A stretch of DNA of 34,867 nt from positions 1-34,867 of the forward strand of contig SLLR01000071.1 in the NCBI GenBank assembly GCA_007134025.1, given 5' to 3'. How positions within the stretch are numbered: the first letter of the stretch is position 1; every line of letters starts with the position of its first letter. The notes beneath the pieces were generated by a model. The model was not told the DNA's origin. It did no database searches and saw nothing but the letters and a program-made list of their open reading frames with translations. This document shows positions 15,779-25,003 of the stretch, in pieces. This DNA comes from Desulfuromonadaceae bacterium. Its GTDB lineage: Bacteria > Desulfobacterota > Desulfuromonadia > Desulfuromonadales > Syntrophotaleaceae. A program made the translations under genes and the position numbers.

Positions 15779-16228
15779 TTACTCTTCGCTGGCTATCACG
15801 GCAACCTTGAGAGTTGCCACAACGCCGCCTGGCAGTTTGACCGGCACTTCGTACTCGCCCAGGTTCTTGATGGGCTCGGCGAGCTGAATCTTCTTTCGAT
15901 CCACTTCGATACCGGCCTCGACCAGCTTGTTGGCCAGTTCCATGGTGGTCACCGAGCCGAACAGCTTGCCTTCCTCGCCGGCCCGCAGGGCAAACTCGCA
16001 GCTCAACGCCTCAATGCGGCTTTTTATGAGCTCCGACGCCTGCATCACCTTCTGCGCTTTGCGTTCGAGCTGGCGCTTCTGGTGCTCCAGTTCCTTTACA
16101 TTGCGGGAGTTGGCCACAACCGCCAATTTTTTCGGCACAAGGTAGTTGCGCGCATAGCCCGGCTTGACACTGACCTGATCGCCAATGTTTCCAAGACCAT
16201 CAATATTTTCTACAAGAATGATATCCAT
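15779..16228 (-). CDS. rplI: 50S ribosomal protein bL9
   Basis: 149 residues with the standard two-domain build: N-terminal rRNA-binding domain (MDIILVENIDGLGNIGDQV, KPGYARNYLVPK), a long charged connecting helix (about 50-75) and the C-terminal domain (GKLFGSVTTMELA, LPGGVVATLKVAVI). I chose the ATG at 16228 since GGAGG lies seven bases upstream; an ATG 12 bases earlier would overlap that site. It sits between the DUF2232 gene (21 bases) and dnaB. Confidence 0.96.
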   Translation of the reverse strand: MDIILVENIDGLGNIGDQVSVKPGYARNYLVPKKLAVVANSRNVKELEHQKRQLERKAQKVMQASELIKSRIEALSCEFALRAGEEGKLFGSVTTMELANKLVEAGIEVDRKKIQLAEPIKNLGEYEVPVKLPGGVVATLKVAVIASEE

Positions 16229-16249
16229 CGCTTCCTCCAAGAAAAGGAT

Positions 16250-17179
16250 CTAATCCTTTGAGCTTCGGGGTTTTCTGAAATCAACCCACAGGTCGAAGAC
16301 GCCGAGTCCGGCAACCAGAGCTTGCAGCGGGTTGAGAGTGGCCAGCAACACATAGGCCAGGGTTCTCATCACAGGTGAAACCCGTCGTGTGCGGAAAAAA
16401 AACCGCATAATGGCCAGCCCCTGCAAAAAGTAGACAGCCAGCATGACCACCAGCAGGTTACGGGCGGCAATGGCCGGTAGTCCGGAAAACAGCAGGACTC
16501 CAACCCCTGCCAGAATGAGTGCCCAGATCCAGGTTTCCGGCACCTTCCATTGGTCAAAAGGCACGCCGGCAATCGGGTATCGGGAACGGGCCAGTTTATG
16601 CAGTCCGATCAGAGTGCAGAGCAGCAGCACAGCATAACCGACCAGGGCCGCCGCAGGGAAAACCTGCAACAACTGCCGTTGCATATCCTGTAGTGCCGAT
16701 TCAAGCTGGCCGGCCTGATTGGCCGCAAGCTCCATCTCACGGAGAACGACCCGCGCCTGCTCCACTTCACTCTGAAGATAACCGCCAACCATCTCCACCA
16801 TGCCCGACTGTCGGCTGACGGCCAGCCCATGAAGCGCCAGACCGCCCAACAGGAGCAGCAGCACCAGACTCAGGGCGACGGCCCGATCCCAACCCAGGCC
16901 CTGTTTCAGAAACAGAACCAGAAACAGACTCGGAAGGCCAAAAAGAATCAGATAACCGAGTCCGGTACCCATCCCCATCAGCCCTGCTGCCGCCAGAACC
17001 GTAAGGGTCACGATCATCACGGTGGCGCCTACGCCGTGGCGCATGCCCAGATATGCTGCAGGCAGCGGCACCAGCAGGGCTGCCAGGACTCCAAAGGGTA
17101 CCACCCCGACGGCACTCTGCAAAAGCAGCGTCGCAAGGACGGCGACCATGCATTGGCCGGTTATTGCCGTTAGGTTCAC
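16250..17179 (-). CDS. DUF2232 (YybS-like) integral membrane protein
   Basis: A 309-residue polytopic protein with roughly eight hydrophobic segments: four or five packed in residues 1-120, a soluble stretch about 120-165 with coiled-coil features (EVEQARVVLREMELAANQ), then more segments to about 295 and a basic tail (FRKPRSSKD). It fits the DUF2232/YybS family, which in Firmicutes and deltaproteobacteria lies among rpsF-rpsR-rplI-dnaB, as here (stop 21 bases before rplI, start 30 bases after rpsR). Function unknown; substrate-binding subunits of ECF-type transporters share a similar profile, but I have no evidence for that. The start is GTG with GGGAGG eight bases upstream. Confidence 0.8.
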   Translation of the reverse strand: MNLTAITGQCMVAVLATLLLQSAVGVVPFGVLAALLVPLPAAYLGMRHGVGATVMIVTLTVLAAAGLMGMGTGLGYLILFGLPSLFLVLFLKQGLGWDRAVALSLVLLLLLGGLALHGLAVSRQSGMVEMVGGYLQSEVEQARVVLREMELAANQAGQLESALQDMQRQLLQVFPAAALVGYAVLLLCTLIGLHKLARSRYPIAGVPFDQWKVPETWIWALILAGVGVLLFSGLPAIAARNLLVVMLAVYFLQGLAIMRFFFRTRRVSPVMRTLAYVLLATLNPLQALVAGLGVFDLWVDFRKPRSSKD

Positions 17180-17209
17180 CCTGACCCTCCCGCAGTCGGT
17201 TCGGACGCT

Positions 17210-17488
17210 TTAGTCGAGAGAGTGACTGGTGACAAAGGGCAACAGGGCAATGTTGCGCGCTCGTTTGATCGCTTCACAGACCTTGCGCTGGTGATCGGAG
17301 CAGTTGCCGGAAATGCGGCGCGGCACGATCTTGCCCCGCTCGGAGATGAAATAGCGCAGATTGCGAAGTTCTTTGTAGTCGATTTCAAGGGACTTGTCCC
17401 CACAGAAACGACAACCCTTGCGACGGGTAAAACGACGACGGAAGGTGGTGCTTTTGCCGCCAGCGGCGGAACTCTTCTGGAAAGCCAT
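17210..17488 (-). CDS. rpsR: 30S ribosomal protein bS18
   Basis: 92 residues with the family core: [11 protein letters not shown] with a CxxC pair, [49 protein letters not shown]. Four cysteines suggest the zinc-binding (C+) variant. The ATG at 17488 with AAGGAA upstream gives the usual MAFQK-style start. It partners bS6 in the 30S platform; rpsF is 167 bases upstream. Confidence 0.96.
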   Translation of the reverse strand: MAFQKSSAAGGKSTTFRRRFTRRKGCRFCGDKSLEIDYKELRNLRYFISERGKIVPRRISGNCSDHQRKVCEAIKRARNIALLPFVTSHSLD

Positions 17489-17655
17489 AGATAAATTCCT
17501 TTTCGAAAATAATGGATGCATCGTCAAAACGCCCTGACCGGGATCGAGCGGCAGCGAGCTGTGTCCCTGCCGCCAGCGAAGTACGCCCGCTGAATCCAGC
17601 ATGGCGTTTCTGGTTGGGGTTCTGTTGACTTTGAGAAAACATCCTGATTGAAATC

Positions 17656-18018
17656 CTAGGCGGTCTCTTCTTCCTCGGCCGCTGTTTCTTCGCTCACCTC
17701 GGCGTCCGCTTTTGCGACAGCCGCCTTCATCCCTTTGGGTAGCAGAACGGTTTGAAATTTCATCACCTTTTCGTCCAGACGCAGACGCCGCTCAAATTCG
17801 GTAATGACCTTGGGCGCGGCATCAAAGACCATCAGCACATAGCTGCCCCGGGCCTGTTTCTTTATCGGGTAAGCCAGCTTGCGAGGTCCCCACTCATCCA
17901 CTTTGAGGATGTTGGCACCCTGCTCGGTAAGAATGGTTTTGAACTTATCCAGAAGAGCGGCGTATTCGTCGCCGACGACCTCCGGATGGACAATAAAAAT
18001 GTGTTCGTAGGTACGCAT
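17656..18018 (-). CDS. rpsF: 30S ribosomal protein bS6
   Basis: 120 residues, [14 protein letters not shown] at the start, then [20 protein letters not shown] and [13 protein letters not shown], the ferredoxin-like fold of bS6 that pairs with bS18. The last 20 residues are an acidic tail ([10 protein letters not shown]-type), common in bS6. The start has GAGAGGAGAG upstream, inside a small hairpin (separate entry). It is the first gene of the rpsF operon. Confidence 0.96.
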   Translation of the reverse strand: MRTYEHIFIVHPEVVGDEYAALLDKFKTILTEQGANILKVDEWGPRKLAYPIKKQARGSYVLMVFDAAPKVITEFERRLRLDEKVMKFQTVLLPKGMKAAVAKADAEVSEETAAEEEETA

Positions 18019-18020
18019 TG

Positions 18021-18086
18021 TCGAGTCTCTCCTCTCGAGTTATTAGCCCCGAAGTCCGTTCGGAGCAAGGAGTGGGCACCATGCCC
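18021..18086 (-). promoter_or_regulatory. rpsF leader with hairpins; SD in a stem-loop
   Basis: Three small stems are visible on the minus strand: GGGCA/TGCCC (18086-18074), CCGAA/TTCGG (18063-18049) and TCGAG/CTCGA (18038-18021), the last holding the Shine-Dalgarno AGGAG in its 8-base loop just before the ATG at 18018. Many bacteria control rpsF with an mRNA site bound by the S6:S18 pair. Whether this leader matches that motif needs a covariance-model search. Confidence 0.35.
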
Positions 18087-18104
18087 GCTTGAAAAGAACT
18101 ATGT

Positions 18105-18133
18105 TTAGTACCATAATCAACGCGGGTTGACAA
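18105..18133 (-). promoter_or_regulatory. Candidate promoter of the rpsF operon
   Basis: TTGTCA (18133-18128, 5 of 6), 17 bases, TACTAA (18110-18105, 3 of 6). The -35 overlaps one arm of a 9-bp inverted repeat, GCGGGTTGA/TCAACCCGC (18122-18130 and 18146-18154), that lies just after the ychF stop. Confidence 0.35.
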
Positions 18134-18159
18134 TCTTTATTCTTTTCAACCCGCCGCGG

Positions 18160-19254
18160 TCAGACATTGAAGCGGAAATGCATGACGTCTCCGTCCTTGA
18201 CCCGGTATTCCTTGCCTTCCAGGCGCATCAGACCTTTTTCCCGGGCCCCGGCTTCCCCTGCGGAAGCGATGTAATCGGCATAAGCGATGACTTCGGCGCG
18301 AATAAAGCCCTTTTCGAAATCGGTATGAATGACACCGGCGGCGGCCGGCGCCTTGCATCCGTCGCGAACCGTCCAGGCGCGGACTTCCTTCTTCCCGGCG
18401 GTAAAGTAGGTAATCAGCCCGAGCAGTTGATATCCGGCTTGAATCATCCGGTCCAGGCCGGCATGCTGAAGACCGAGTTCGCTGAGAAAATCTCTTTTTT
18501 CTTCGGCCTCAAGCTCCGCCAGTTCGGCTTCGATCTTGCCGCAGATGGCCACGAATCCGGCCCCTTCACCCTGTGCATGGGAACGCACCCTGGAGGCAAA
18601 CTCATGGGTGCCGTCGAGATCGTCTTCCGCCACATTGGCCACATAAAGAACGGGCTTGATGGTAATGAGATGCAGATCGGCGATCACCCGGCAGTCCTCC
18701 TCCGACAGATCCAGAGCCCGGGCGGGACGGCCCTGGTTAAGTCCGGCCCTGACCTTTTCCAGCACCTCCATCTCTGCCTGGAGTTTTTTATCGCCGCTTC
18801 GGGCCTGCTTCTGGCTCCGCAGCATGCGCCGATCCACCGTGTCGAGATCGGCCAGGTTCAGCTCGGTCTGAATAACTTCAATATCCCGCAGCGGATCAAC
18901 GGCGCCGTCCACATGGACCACGTTCGGATCCTCAAAACAACGGACAATGTGCGCAATGGCGTCGACCTGGCGAATATTTCCCAGGAACTGATTGCCCAGG
19001 CCCTCGCCCTTGCTGGCACCCTTTACCAGGCCGGCGATGTCGACAAACTCGATGGTGGTCGGCAGCACCCGCTGCGGTTGAACCAGCCGGGCCAGAGCGT
19101 CAATGCGGGCATCGGGAACGCTGACCACGCCCACGTTGGGCTCAATGGTGCAGAAAGGATAGTTGGCCGACTCGGCGCCGGCCGAGGTGATCGCGTTGAA
19201 TAAGGTCGATTTGCCGATATTGGGCAGACCGACAATGCCGCATTTAAAACCCAT
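18160..19254 (-). CDS. ychF: YchF/OLA1-type ATP-binding translation-associated protein
   Basis: A 364-residue Obg-related P-loop protein. G1 is GLPNIGKST (9-17), the switch region has [13 protein letters not shown], and G3 is [20 protein letters not shown]; the atypical YVANV motif replaces NKxD, explaining the ATP preference of the family. The C-terminal TGS domain ends with [19 protein letters not shown]. It binds ribosomes and is linked to stress responses. The ATG at 19254 fits the family start [18 protein letters not shown] lies upstream. In many bacteria ychF sits beside pth, as it nearly does here with hppA inserted between them. Confidence 0.95.
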   Translation of the reverse strand: MGFKCGIVGLPNIGKSTLFNAITSAGAESANYPFCTIEPNVGVVSVPDARIDALARLVQPQRVLPTTIEFVDIAGLVKGASKGEGLGNQFLGNIRQVDAIAHIVRCFEDPNVVHVDGAVDPLRDIEVIQTELNLADLDTVDRRMLRSQKQARSGDKKLQAEMEVLEKVRAGLNQGRPARALDLSEEDCRVIADLHLITIKPVLYVANVAEDDLDGTHEFASRVRSHAQGEGAGFVAICGKIEAELAELEAEEKRDFLSELGLQHAGLDRMIQAGYQLLGLITYFTAGKKEVRAWTVRDGCKAPAAAGVIHTDFEKGFIRAEVIAYADYIASAGEAGAREKGLMRLEGKEYRVKDGDVMHFRFNV

Positions 19255-19310
19255 GGTATGTCCCTGAATACAAGAGCCGAAGTACCCCAAAAAAACAACA
19301 GGCCGCAAAG

Positions 19311-19343
19311 AACGATAGCCGGGAAAATTTCCCGGCTATCGTT
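19311..19343 (-). terminator. Terminator after hppA
   Basis: Perfect 16-bp stem (19311-19326 with 19328-19343) centred on A/T bases, then TTCTTT on the minus strand, 26 bases after the hppA stop. It separates hppA from ychF; a further T run lies at about 19288-19295. Confidence 0.75.
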
Positions 19344-19368
19344 ACCGCAGTATCGTGATGAATCTGAC

Positions 19369-21393
19369 TTAGACCAGCAACGGTGCGATTACCAGCGCCA
19401 CGACGCTCATCAGTTTGATGAGAATGTTCATTGCAGGTCCCGAAGTGTCCTTGAAGGGGTCGCCGACCGTGTCGCCAACCACGGCGGCCTTGTGCGCCTC
19501 ACCGCCCTTGCTTTCACCGGCCAGGGAGCCCTTTTCGATGTATTTTTTAGCGTTGTCCCAGGCACCACCGCCGTTGGACATCATCAGCGCCAGCAGAACC
19601 CCGGTTACGGTAGCACCGGCCAGCATGCCACCAAGAGCCTCTTTGCCGATGATGAAACCTACCAGAACGGGAGCCGAAACTGCCAGAACCCCGGGAAGAA
19701 TCATTTCCCGCAAAGCAGCGCGGGCGGAGATGTCAATGCATTTTTCGGGCTCGGGTCTGGCCCCCGGCTTGCCTTCCAAAAGTCCCGGAATTTCCCGGAA
19801 CTGTCGGCGTATTTCATCGACCATTTTGCCGGCGGCGCGACCGACGGAGGTCATGGTCATGGCACCGATCAGGAAAGGCAGCATGCCGCCGATGAGCAGA
19901 CCGATGACCACCGCGGGATCAATCAGGTTGATGCTCTGCAGACCCACGGTCGTTGCATAGGCGGAGAAAAGGGCCAGAGCGGTCAAAGCCGCGGAGCCGA
20001 TGGCAAACCCTTTGCCGATGGCGGCGGTGGTGTTGCCGATGGCGTCCAGGCCGTCGGTGATCTTGCGCACCTCGGGTCCAAGACCGCACATCTCGGAGAT
20101 ACCGCCGGCGTTGTCGGCAATAGGGCCGTAAGCGTCCACTGTCATGGTGACACCGACAGTGGCCAGCATGCCGACGGCGGCAATACCGATACCGTACAGC
20201 CCGGCAAAGTAATTGGCGACAAAAATACTGAGGCAGATAATCAGCATCGGCAGGGCACAACTTTCCAGGCCAACGGCCAGACCGTTGATAATGTTGGTGG
20301 CGGGACCGGTTTTACTGGCTTCGGCAATCCGCGCCACGGGGCTGCCCGCGGTATAGTACTCGGTAATCTGACCGATGACGATCCCGGCCAGAGTACCGGC
20401 CAGGATGGCGTAAAAAATACCGACGCTCAGACCGAAAGCCTGGATGGTGAAGAAGGCAACCACCAGAAAACCGGCGGCGGCGACAAAAGTCGTGTAGTGA
20501 AGGGCCTTGGCGGGATCCAGGCCTCTGAGAAATTTCATGGAACCGATGCCCACGATGGAGAAGACCAGTCCCACCATGGCCAGAATCAGGGGCAGGGACA
20601 TGGCGGCAGCGCGAATGGTCTCGCCGTTGTCGGCACCTCCGCCCAACTGGGCAATCAGTCCGCTGCCGGCAGCGGCGGCAATGGCGATGGTGGCGATAAT
20701 GGAACCGACATAGGATTCAAAGATGTCGGCGCCCATACCGGCTGTGTCGCCGACGCAGTCGCCGACGTTGTCGGCAATGACACCCGGGTTGCGGGGATCG
20801 TCCTCGGGAATACCGGCTTCAACCTTGCCGACCAGGTCGGCGCCGACGTCCGCCGCCTTGGTGTAGATACCGCCGCCGACACGGGCGAACAGGGCAATGG
20901 ATGAGGCGCCCATGGCAAAGCCGCTGATGTGCTTGGCCGTCTCGGGGCTGCCGAAGAAGATATAGGCCACGCCCACGCCGACCAGCCCGAGAGAAGCAAC
21001 GGAGAGGCCCATGACGGCGCCGCCATTGAAGGAAATCTGCAGCGCCTTGGCCTGACCTTCCTGGCGGGCGGCCTCGGTGGTCCGGACGTTGGCCCGGGTC
21101 GCGGCCTTCATGCCGATGAAGCCGCAGGTCATAGAACAGATCGCGCCGCCAAGAAAAGCAAAGGCGGTCTGAAAGTCCATCCCCATGGCAATCAAAAAGA
21201 ACACCAGCACGACAAACAGCGCCAGTACCCGGTATTCACGGCCGAGAAAAGCCATGGCGCCGGCATGAATGGAGTCGGAAATCTCCTTCATGCGCTCATT
21301 GCCCACAGCTTGGGCCTTAACGACATTGTACATGACGATGGCAATCAGAAAACCGACCGCCCCCAGAATCGGTGCGTACGCTTGCAGTTCCAT
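19369..21393 (-). CDS. hppA: Membrane-bound ion-translocating pyrophosphatase
   Basis: A 674-residue protein with about 16 transmembrane helices. It hydrolyses cytoplasmic PPi and pumps H+ or Na+ outward. Active-site loops include [39 protein letters not shown] (199-216), [15 protein letters not shown] and, at the C terminus, [26 protein letters not shown] (453-462) has Ala where the K+-independent subfamily has Lys, so it should be K+-dependent. The pumped ion cannot be told with confidence; a related Desulfuromonas enzyme has, as I recall, been reported as a Na+ pump. It begins 23 bases after pth and is likely cotranscribed, salvaging energy from PPi made by tRNA charging, prs-dependent reactions and acyl activation. 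Confidence 0.95.
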   Translation of the reverse strand: MELQAYAPILGAVGFLIAIVMYNVVKAQAVGNERMKEISDSIHAGAMAFLGREYRVLALFVVLVFFLIAMGMDFQTAFAFLGGAICSMTCGFIGMKAATRANVRTTEAARQEGQAKALQISFNGGAVMGLSVASLGLVGVGVAYIFFGSPETAKHISGFAMGASSIALFARVGGGIYTKAADVGADLVGKVEAGIPEDDPRNPGVIADNVGDCVGDTAGMGADIFESYVGSIIATIAIAAAAGSGLIAQLGGGADNGETIRAAAMSLPLILAMVGLVFSIVGIGSMKFLRGLDPAKALHYTTFVAAAGFLVVAFFTIQAFGLSVGIFYAILAGTLAGIVIGQITEYYTAGSPVARIAEASKTGPATNIINGLAVGLESCALPMLIICLSIFVANYFAGLYGIGIAAVGMLATVGVTMTVDAYGPIADNAGGISEMCGLGPEVRKITDGLDAIGNTTAAIGKGFAIGSAALTALALFSAYATTVGLQSINLIDPAVVIGLLIGGMLPFLIGAMTMTSVGRAAGKMVDEIRRQFREIPGLLEGKPGARPEPEKCIDISARAALREMILPGVLAVSAPVLVGFIIGKEALGGMLAGATVTGVLLALMMSNGGGAWDNAKKYIEKGSLAGESKGGEAHKAAVVGDTVGDPFKDTSGPAMNILIKLMSVVALVIAPLLV

Positions 21394-21416
21394 AGTAAGT
21401 ACTTCCCTCTCTGAAA

Positions 21417-21992
21417 TTAATGTGAAATATCCCGGCCGTTGAATGCGTTCATCGCCGCGGAAACCCCTTGTTCAAGAAGCATTTCCAGAGCTTCTGCCGC
21501 AACCACGAGCAGATCATCCAATTGACTTTTTTCGGCGGGAGAAAATTCACGAAGAACATGGCGCGCCACGTCGTCGCCGGCCGGCGGACGTCCAACGCCG
21601 ATACGCAAGCGCACGAAATCGCCGCTGCCGAGAGCCGAGACTATGTCCCGCAGCCCGTTATGACCTCCATGCCCGCCGCCAACCTTGACGCGAAGGGTTC
21701 CGAAAGGCAGATCGATCTCGTCGTGGATCACAACCAGATCCCCAACCTCCAGCCTGCGGGAGCGCAGGGCCGGGCCGACGCTGGCGCCGCTCCGGTTCAT
21801 GAAGGTCTGCGGCAACAACACCAGCAGATCCTCGGCGGCGCGACGACCTACACCGTAAATAGCCTGGCAGCCTTTTTTCTTGAGAGCGATATGGGACCGG
21901 GCAGCAAACTTTTCCGCCACCATACAGCCGACATTATGCCGCGTTCCCCGATATTCCAATCCCGGATTGCCGAGACCTACAATCATCTTCAA
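21417..21992 (-). CDS. pth: Peptidyl-tRNA hydrolase
   Basis: 191 residues, the normal length. It frees tRNA from prematurely released peptidyl-tRNA. Visible motifs: [18 protein letters not shown] with the catalytic His20-equivalent, PQTFMNRSG (Asn), [11 protein letters not shown] (Asp) and [13 protein letters not shown]. The gene starts 11 bases after the rplY stop, a spacing that suggests coupling; only a weak GAAG precedes the ATG. The rplY-pth pair is a widespread neighbourhood. Confidence 0.96.
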   Translation of the reverse strand: MKMIVGLGNPGLEYRGTRHNVGCMVAEKFAARSHIALKKKGCQAIYGVGRRAAEDLLVLLPQTFMNRSGASVGPALRSRRLEVGDLVVIHDEIDLPFGTLRVKVGGGHGGHNGLRDIVSALGSGDFVRLRIGVGRPPAGDDVARHVLREFSPAEKSQLDDLLVVAAEALEMLLEQGVSAAMNAFNGRDISH

Positions 21993-22003
21993 AAGAGCAC
22001 CGA

Positions 22004-22660
22004 CTAGTCGCTCTCGACTTTACCCGAAGCCTCGGAAGCGACAGCTTCTTCCTCTTCAGCCCCTTCCTCTGCCTCTTCAGCCCCTTCCTCTACCTCTTCA
22101 GCCATGCGACCCATAACGGTCAGAATGGTGTAGTTGGATTCATAGGGAACTTCAATACCTTCGGCAAGCTGCAGATCTTCCACATGAACCGTATCGCCAA
22201 TCGCCAATCCGGACACGTCGATGTCGATGGAAGAAGGAATCACGCCGGGAAGACACACAACTTCCAGTTCGTGGCGAATAACCGACAGGTTTCCGCCCTC
22301 CTTTTCACCGACGGACTTGCCCACCGGATGAACCGGGACCATGACGCTGACCTTGGCCGCCAGGTCGATGATCTTGAAATCGGCGTGTAGCAGCTCACCG
22401 GAAAGGGCGTCCAGCTGCCGATCCTTGAGAATCACCACCTTGCCGCTGAAAGGGCCCTCTCCTTTGAGAGTCAGCAGAGTGTTCAAGCCGGCCTCGGTCG
22501 CCAGCGCCTTGCGCAGCGCTTTGGGATCGACGCTCAGCGCGCAGGCGGGAAAGTCCTTTCCGTAAACGACCGCAGGGACCATTTCCGCACGACGCAGACT
22601 CCGGGCGCCCCCCTTGCCGAGCCTATCCCGTGTACTTACCATCAATTCCGCCTGTGCCAT
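22004..22660 (-). CDS. rplY: 50S ribosomal protein bL25, CTC/TL5 long form
   Basis: About 218 residues. The N-terminal L25 domain (MAQAELMVSTRDRLGKGGARSLRR-like start, VPAVVYGKD) binds 5S rRNA; the second beta domain (VMVPVHPVGKSVGEKEGG, ELEVVCLPGVIPSSIDIDVS, GDTVHVEDL) is the CTC/TL5 extension; the tail after about residue 185 is almost all Glu and Ala. I start it at 22660 because GGAGG is nine bases upstream, rather than at the ATG at 22669. It lies between prs and pth. Confidence 0.94.
   Translation of the reverse strand: MAQAELMVSTRDRLGKGGARSLRRAEMVPAVVYGKDFPACALSVDPKALRKALATEAGLNTLLTLKGEGPFSGKVVILKDRQLDALSGELLHADFKIIDLAAKVSVMVPVHPVGKSVGEKEGGNLSVIRHELEVVCLPGVIPSSIDIDVSGLAIGDTVHVEDLQLAEGIEVPYESNYTILTVMGRMAEEVEEGAEEAEEGAEEEEAVASEASGKVESD
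22050..22104. repeat. 21-bp tandem repeat inside the rplY tail
   Basis: Two full copies (22050-22070, 22071-22091) and a partial third of a 21-bp unit around CCTCTTCAGCCCCTTCCTCT. It codes for the repeated acidic GAEEAEE-type tail of bL25. Seven codons per unit, so copy changes keep the frame. Confidence 0.8.
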
Positions 22661-22747
22661 ATAACCCATCCTCCGTTAGAATAACGATGCCTGTAAGCAC
22701 CTTTATATTGCTGGAACTTGCCTGAGGCAACACTTCTGCTGCCGGCC

Positions 22748-23686
22748 TTATACAAAAAGAGAACTGACTGACTCGTTGCCGTGAATCCGCCGAATGGCCT
22801 CGGCCAGCAGCTCGGCAACTGACAGCTCCCGCAGCCGGTTGCAGGCTTCAAGCTTGCCCTCCGTCGGAATGGTGTTGGTCACCAGAACCTCCTTAAGCGA
22901 ACTGCTGCCTATGCGCTCCAGAGCCGGGCCGGAAAGCACCGCGTGGGTCGCGCAGGCGTAGATCTCGGCGGCTCCCTTGCTCTTGAGGGCCTGAGCGGCC
23001 TGGCAAAGGGTTCCGGCCGTGTCGATCATGTCGTCAACGATAATGCAAGTCTGCCCCTCAACCTCGCCGATGATGTTCATGACCTCGGAAACGTTGGGAC
23101 CGCTGCGCCGTTTGTCAATGATGGCCAGACCGGCGTCCAGGCGCTTGGCAAAGGCCCGGGCCCGTTCGGTGCCGCCGGCATCAGGAGAAACCACCACCAC
23201 CGGTTGTTTGAAGCGTTGGGTAATGGCCCGCAGAATGACCGGAGCGGCATACAGATGATCCACCGGGATGTTGAAAAAACCCTGAATCTGGCCGGCATGA
23301 AGGTCCATGGTCAGTACCCGGTCCACACCGGCCGTGGTGATGAGATCGGCCACGAGCTTGCTGGTGATCGGCGTACGCGGCGCCACCTTGCGGTCCTGGC
23401 GGGCATAACCAAAATAAGGAATCACGGCGGTAATGCGGGCAGCCGAGGCTCGCTTCAGAGCATCGACCATGATCAGCAGTTCCATGAGATGGTCGTTGGC
23501 GGGAGCACAGGTCGACTGAATAATATAGACATCGCCGCCGCGAACATTTTCTCCCACCTCGACCATGATTTCGCCATCGGAAAAAGAACGGACCTTGGCG
23601 GCAGCCAAAGGGACCGACAGATGACCGCAAATTTCACGGGCCAGTGAAATATTGGAGTTACCGGAGAAAATTTTGATTTTTTTCAC
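22748..23686 (-). CDS. prs: Ribose-phosphate pyrophosphokinase
   Basis: A 312-residue PRPP synthase, the entry to nucleotide, histidine and tryptophan synthesis. Motifs: IKIFSGNSN start, [26 protein letters not shown] (ATP site), the divalent-metal and PRPP-binding signature near [19 protein letters not shown] and the PRPP loop [11 protein letters not shown]. The start is the GTG at 23686 with AAGGAA eight bases upstream; the frame stays open further upstream through the tRNA gene, which is a shadow. It follows tRNA-Gln by 145 bases and precedes rplY. Confidence 0.96.
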   Translation of the reverse strand: MKKIKIFSGNSNISLAREICGHLSVPLAAAKVRSFSDGEIMVEVGENVRGGDVYIIQSTCAPANDHLMELLIMVDALKRASAARITAVIPYFGYARQDRKVAPRTPITSKLVADLITTAGVDRVLTMDLHAGQIQGFFNIPVDHLYAAPVILRAITQRFKQPVVVVSPDAGGTERARAFAKRLDAGLAIIDKRRSGPNVSEVMNIIGEVEGQTCIIVDDMIDTAGTLCQAAQALKSKGAAEIYACATHAVLSGPALERIGSSSLKEVLVTNTIPTEGKLEACNRLRELSVAELLAEAIRRIHGNESVSSLFV

Positions 23687-23831
23687 AACGACAATTCCTT
23701 GCATGCAGGGACGAAATAACTGCAGGCCATGGACTCCATGACCTGCTGGTTGGAAAAGCCGGCCGGCGAAACGGGCGCCCACGGCACTATGACGGTTGCA
23801 CGCCGGATTGGTGTCAACCTGTATTGAAAAA

Positions 23832-23906
23832 TGGCTGGGGCGCCAGGATTCGAACCTGGGTATGCCGGAATCAAAATCCGGTGCCTTACCGCTTGGCGAC
23901 GCCCCA
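23832..23906 (-). tRNA. tRNA-Gln (anticodon TTG)
   Basis: A 75-nt cloverleaf on the minus strand. Acceptor stem TGGGGCG/CGCCCCA, anticodon stem CCGGA/TCCGG with loop TTTTGAT giving anticodon TTG (reads CAA, and CAG by wobble), T arm CCAGG-TTCGAAT-CCTGG. Discriminator G and the CCA end are encoded. It lies 16 bases after ispE and is probably processed from that transcript. Confidence 0.97.
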
Positions 23907-23922
23907 AAAAAATTGCTGCCCT

Positions 23923-24786
23923 TCAAACGCTGATCGTCCCGACGCCTTGCACCGGTTGTACAACAAACACTTTCCAATCCCGCTTCAATCCCGGCGATTG
24001 GGCCGCTCGAAGGGCATCGGCCTGATTGGTGAAGACACCAAAAACGGAGGATCCGCTACCGGACATCAGGGCCCCGGAGGCCCCGGCGGCGAGAAGCACT
24101 TCCTTGACCTCGCCGATTTGAGGATGACGGGGAATCGTGACACGCTCAAGATCATTGTGCAGCACAGCAACCGCTTCCTGCGGCGCTCCGGAAAACCGCG
24201 GTATTTTAAGGTCTGGCCGTGGCGATGTCAACCGTAAATTTCCGTAAACCCAGGCCGTGGAGACGGCGATTCCGGGATTGACAAGAACATACCAGACCCG
24301 GGGCAATCCCACAACTTCTTCCAGGACATCGCCGATACCCGTCGCCCAGGCTGGACGACCAAAAATGAAAAAGGGCACATCCGCCCCCAGAATGACTGCG
24401 ATTTTTCGCAACGCTTGGTTACCGAGTCCAAGCCCCAGCATCTCGTTCAAACCCATCAACACCGTCGCCGCGTTTGACGAGCCGCCCCCCAATCCGGCGG
24501 CGACCGGAATCTGCTTGTCAATCTCAATCTCGACACCGGACTTCACCCCTGCAGCATCGAGCAGGGCTCGGGCCGCTCTGGCGGCAATGTTTTCCTGGTT
24601 CGGCTGCAGATCCAGTCCTGCACAGCGGATGGTTATGCCCGGTTTGGAAGAAAGACGCAAGCCGATGCGATCGTACAGGGAAATGCGCTGCATGAGCATC
24701 GCCAGTTCGTGGTAACCGTCGGCCCGTTTGCCCAGAACATGCAGACACAGATTAATCTTTGCGGGAGCCAGATAGGTCTTGAGCAT
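23923..24786 (-). CDS. ispE: 4-diphosphocytidyl-2-C-methyl-D-erythritol kinase
   Basis: A 287-residue GHMP kinase of the MEP isoprenoid pathway; it phosphorylates CDP-ME. Motifs: [23 protein letters not shown] at the N terminus in pieces ([13 protein letters not shown]), the ATP loop [26 protein letters not shown], and [15 protein letters not shown] near the C terminus. The ATG at 24786 gives the usual start; a GGAAGG lies somewhat far upstream (about 12 bases). The frame is open upstream to 24954 but those residues do not fit the family. A promoter with perfect -35 is upstream at 24920-24948; tRNA-Gln follows directly. Confidence 0.94.
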   Translation of the reverse strand: MLKTYLAPAKINLCLHVLGKRADGYHELAMLMQRISLYDRIGLRLSSKPGITIRCAGLDLQPNQENIAARAARALLDAAGVKSGVEIEIDKQIPVAAGLGGGSSNAATVLMGLNEMLGLGLGNQALRKIAVILGADVPFFIFGRPAWATGIGDVLEEVVGLPRVWYVLVNPGIAVSTAWVYGNLRLTSPRPDLKIPRFSGAPQEAVAVLHNDLERVTIPRHPQIGEVKEVLLAAGASGALMSGSGSSVFGVFTNQADALRAAQSPGLKRDWKVFVVQPVQGVGTISV

Positions 24787-24919
24787 GCCCGATGTCACCT
24801 TCCATGAAAAATTGCGGCGCAAAAAGTCCGTCTTACCCGCACGGCGATTTTTCCTCACCCGTCGGCACGCAAACAAGCGTATTTCCGGCAGGGTTTTCAC
24901 GCTCCGGTTGCGGACCCAT

Positions 24920-24948
24920 CTATTAGTAAATCGACCGTTGATTGTCAA
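24920..24948 (-). promoter_or_regulatory. Candidate promoter for ispE-tRNA-Gln
   Basis: Perfect TTGACA (24948-24943), 17 bases, TAATAG (24925-24920, 3 of 6). It is upstream of ispE and follows the UDG gene, whose 3' end has a weak ACACCC/GGGTGT stem just after the stop. Confidence 0.45.
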
Positions 24949-25003
24949 GGACAAACAGGCCGTTAAGGGCCCGACGGTTTCTCAAACACCCCTCAGCAGG
25001 GTG

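Noticed and set aside
19258-20904. 548-codon open frame on plus, antisense to hppA
   Set aside because: Composition is Gly/Asp/His/Gln repeats mirrored from the membrane protein; hppA is unmistakable on the other strand.
22050-22104. Phase-variable tandem repeat in rplY
   Set aside because: The unit is 21 bp, so copy changes stay in frame and only alter the length of the acidic tail.
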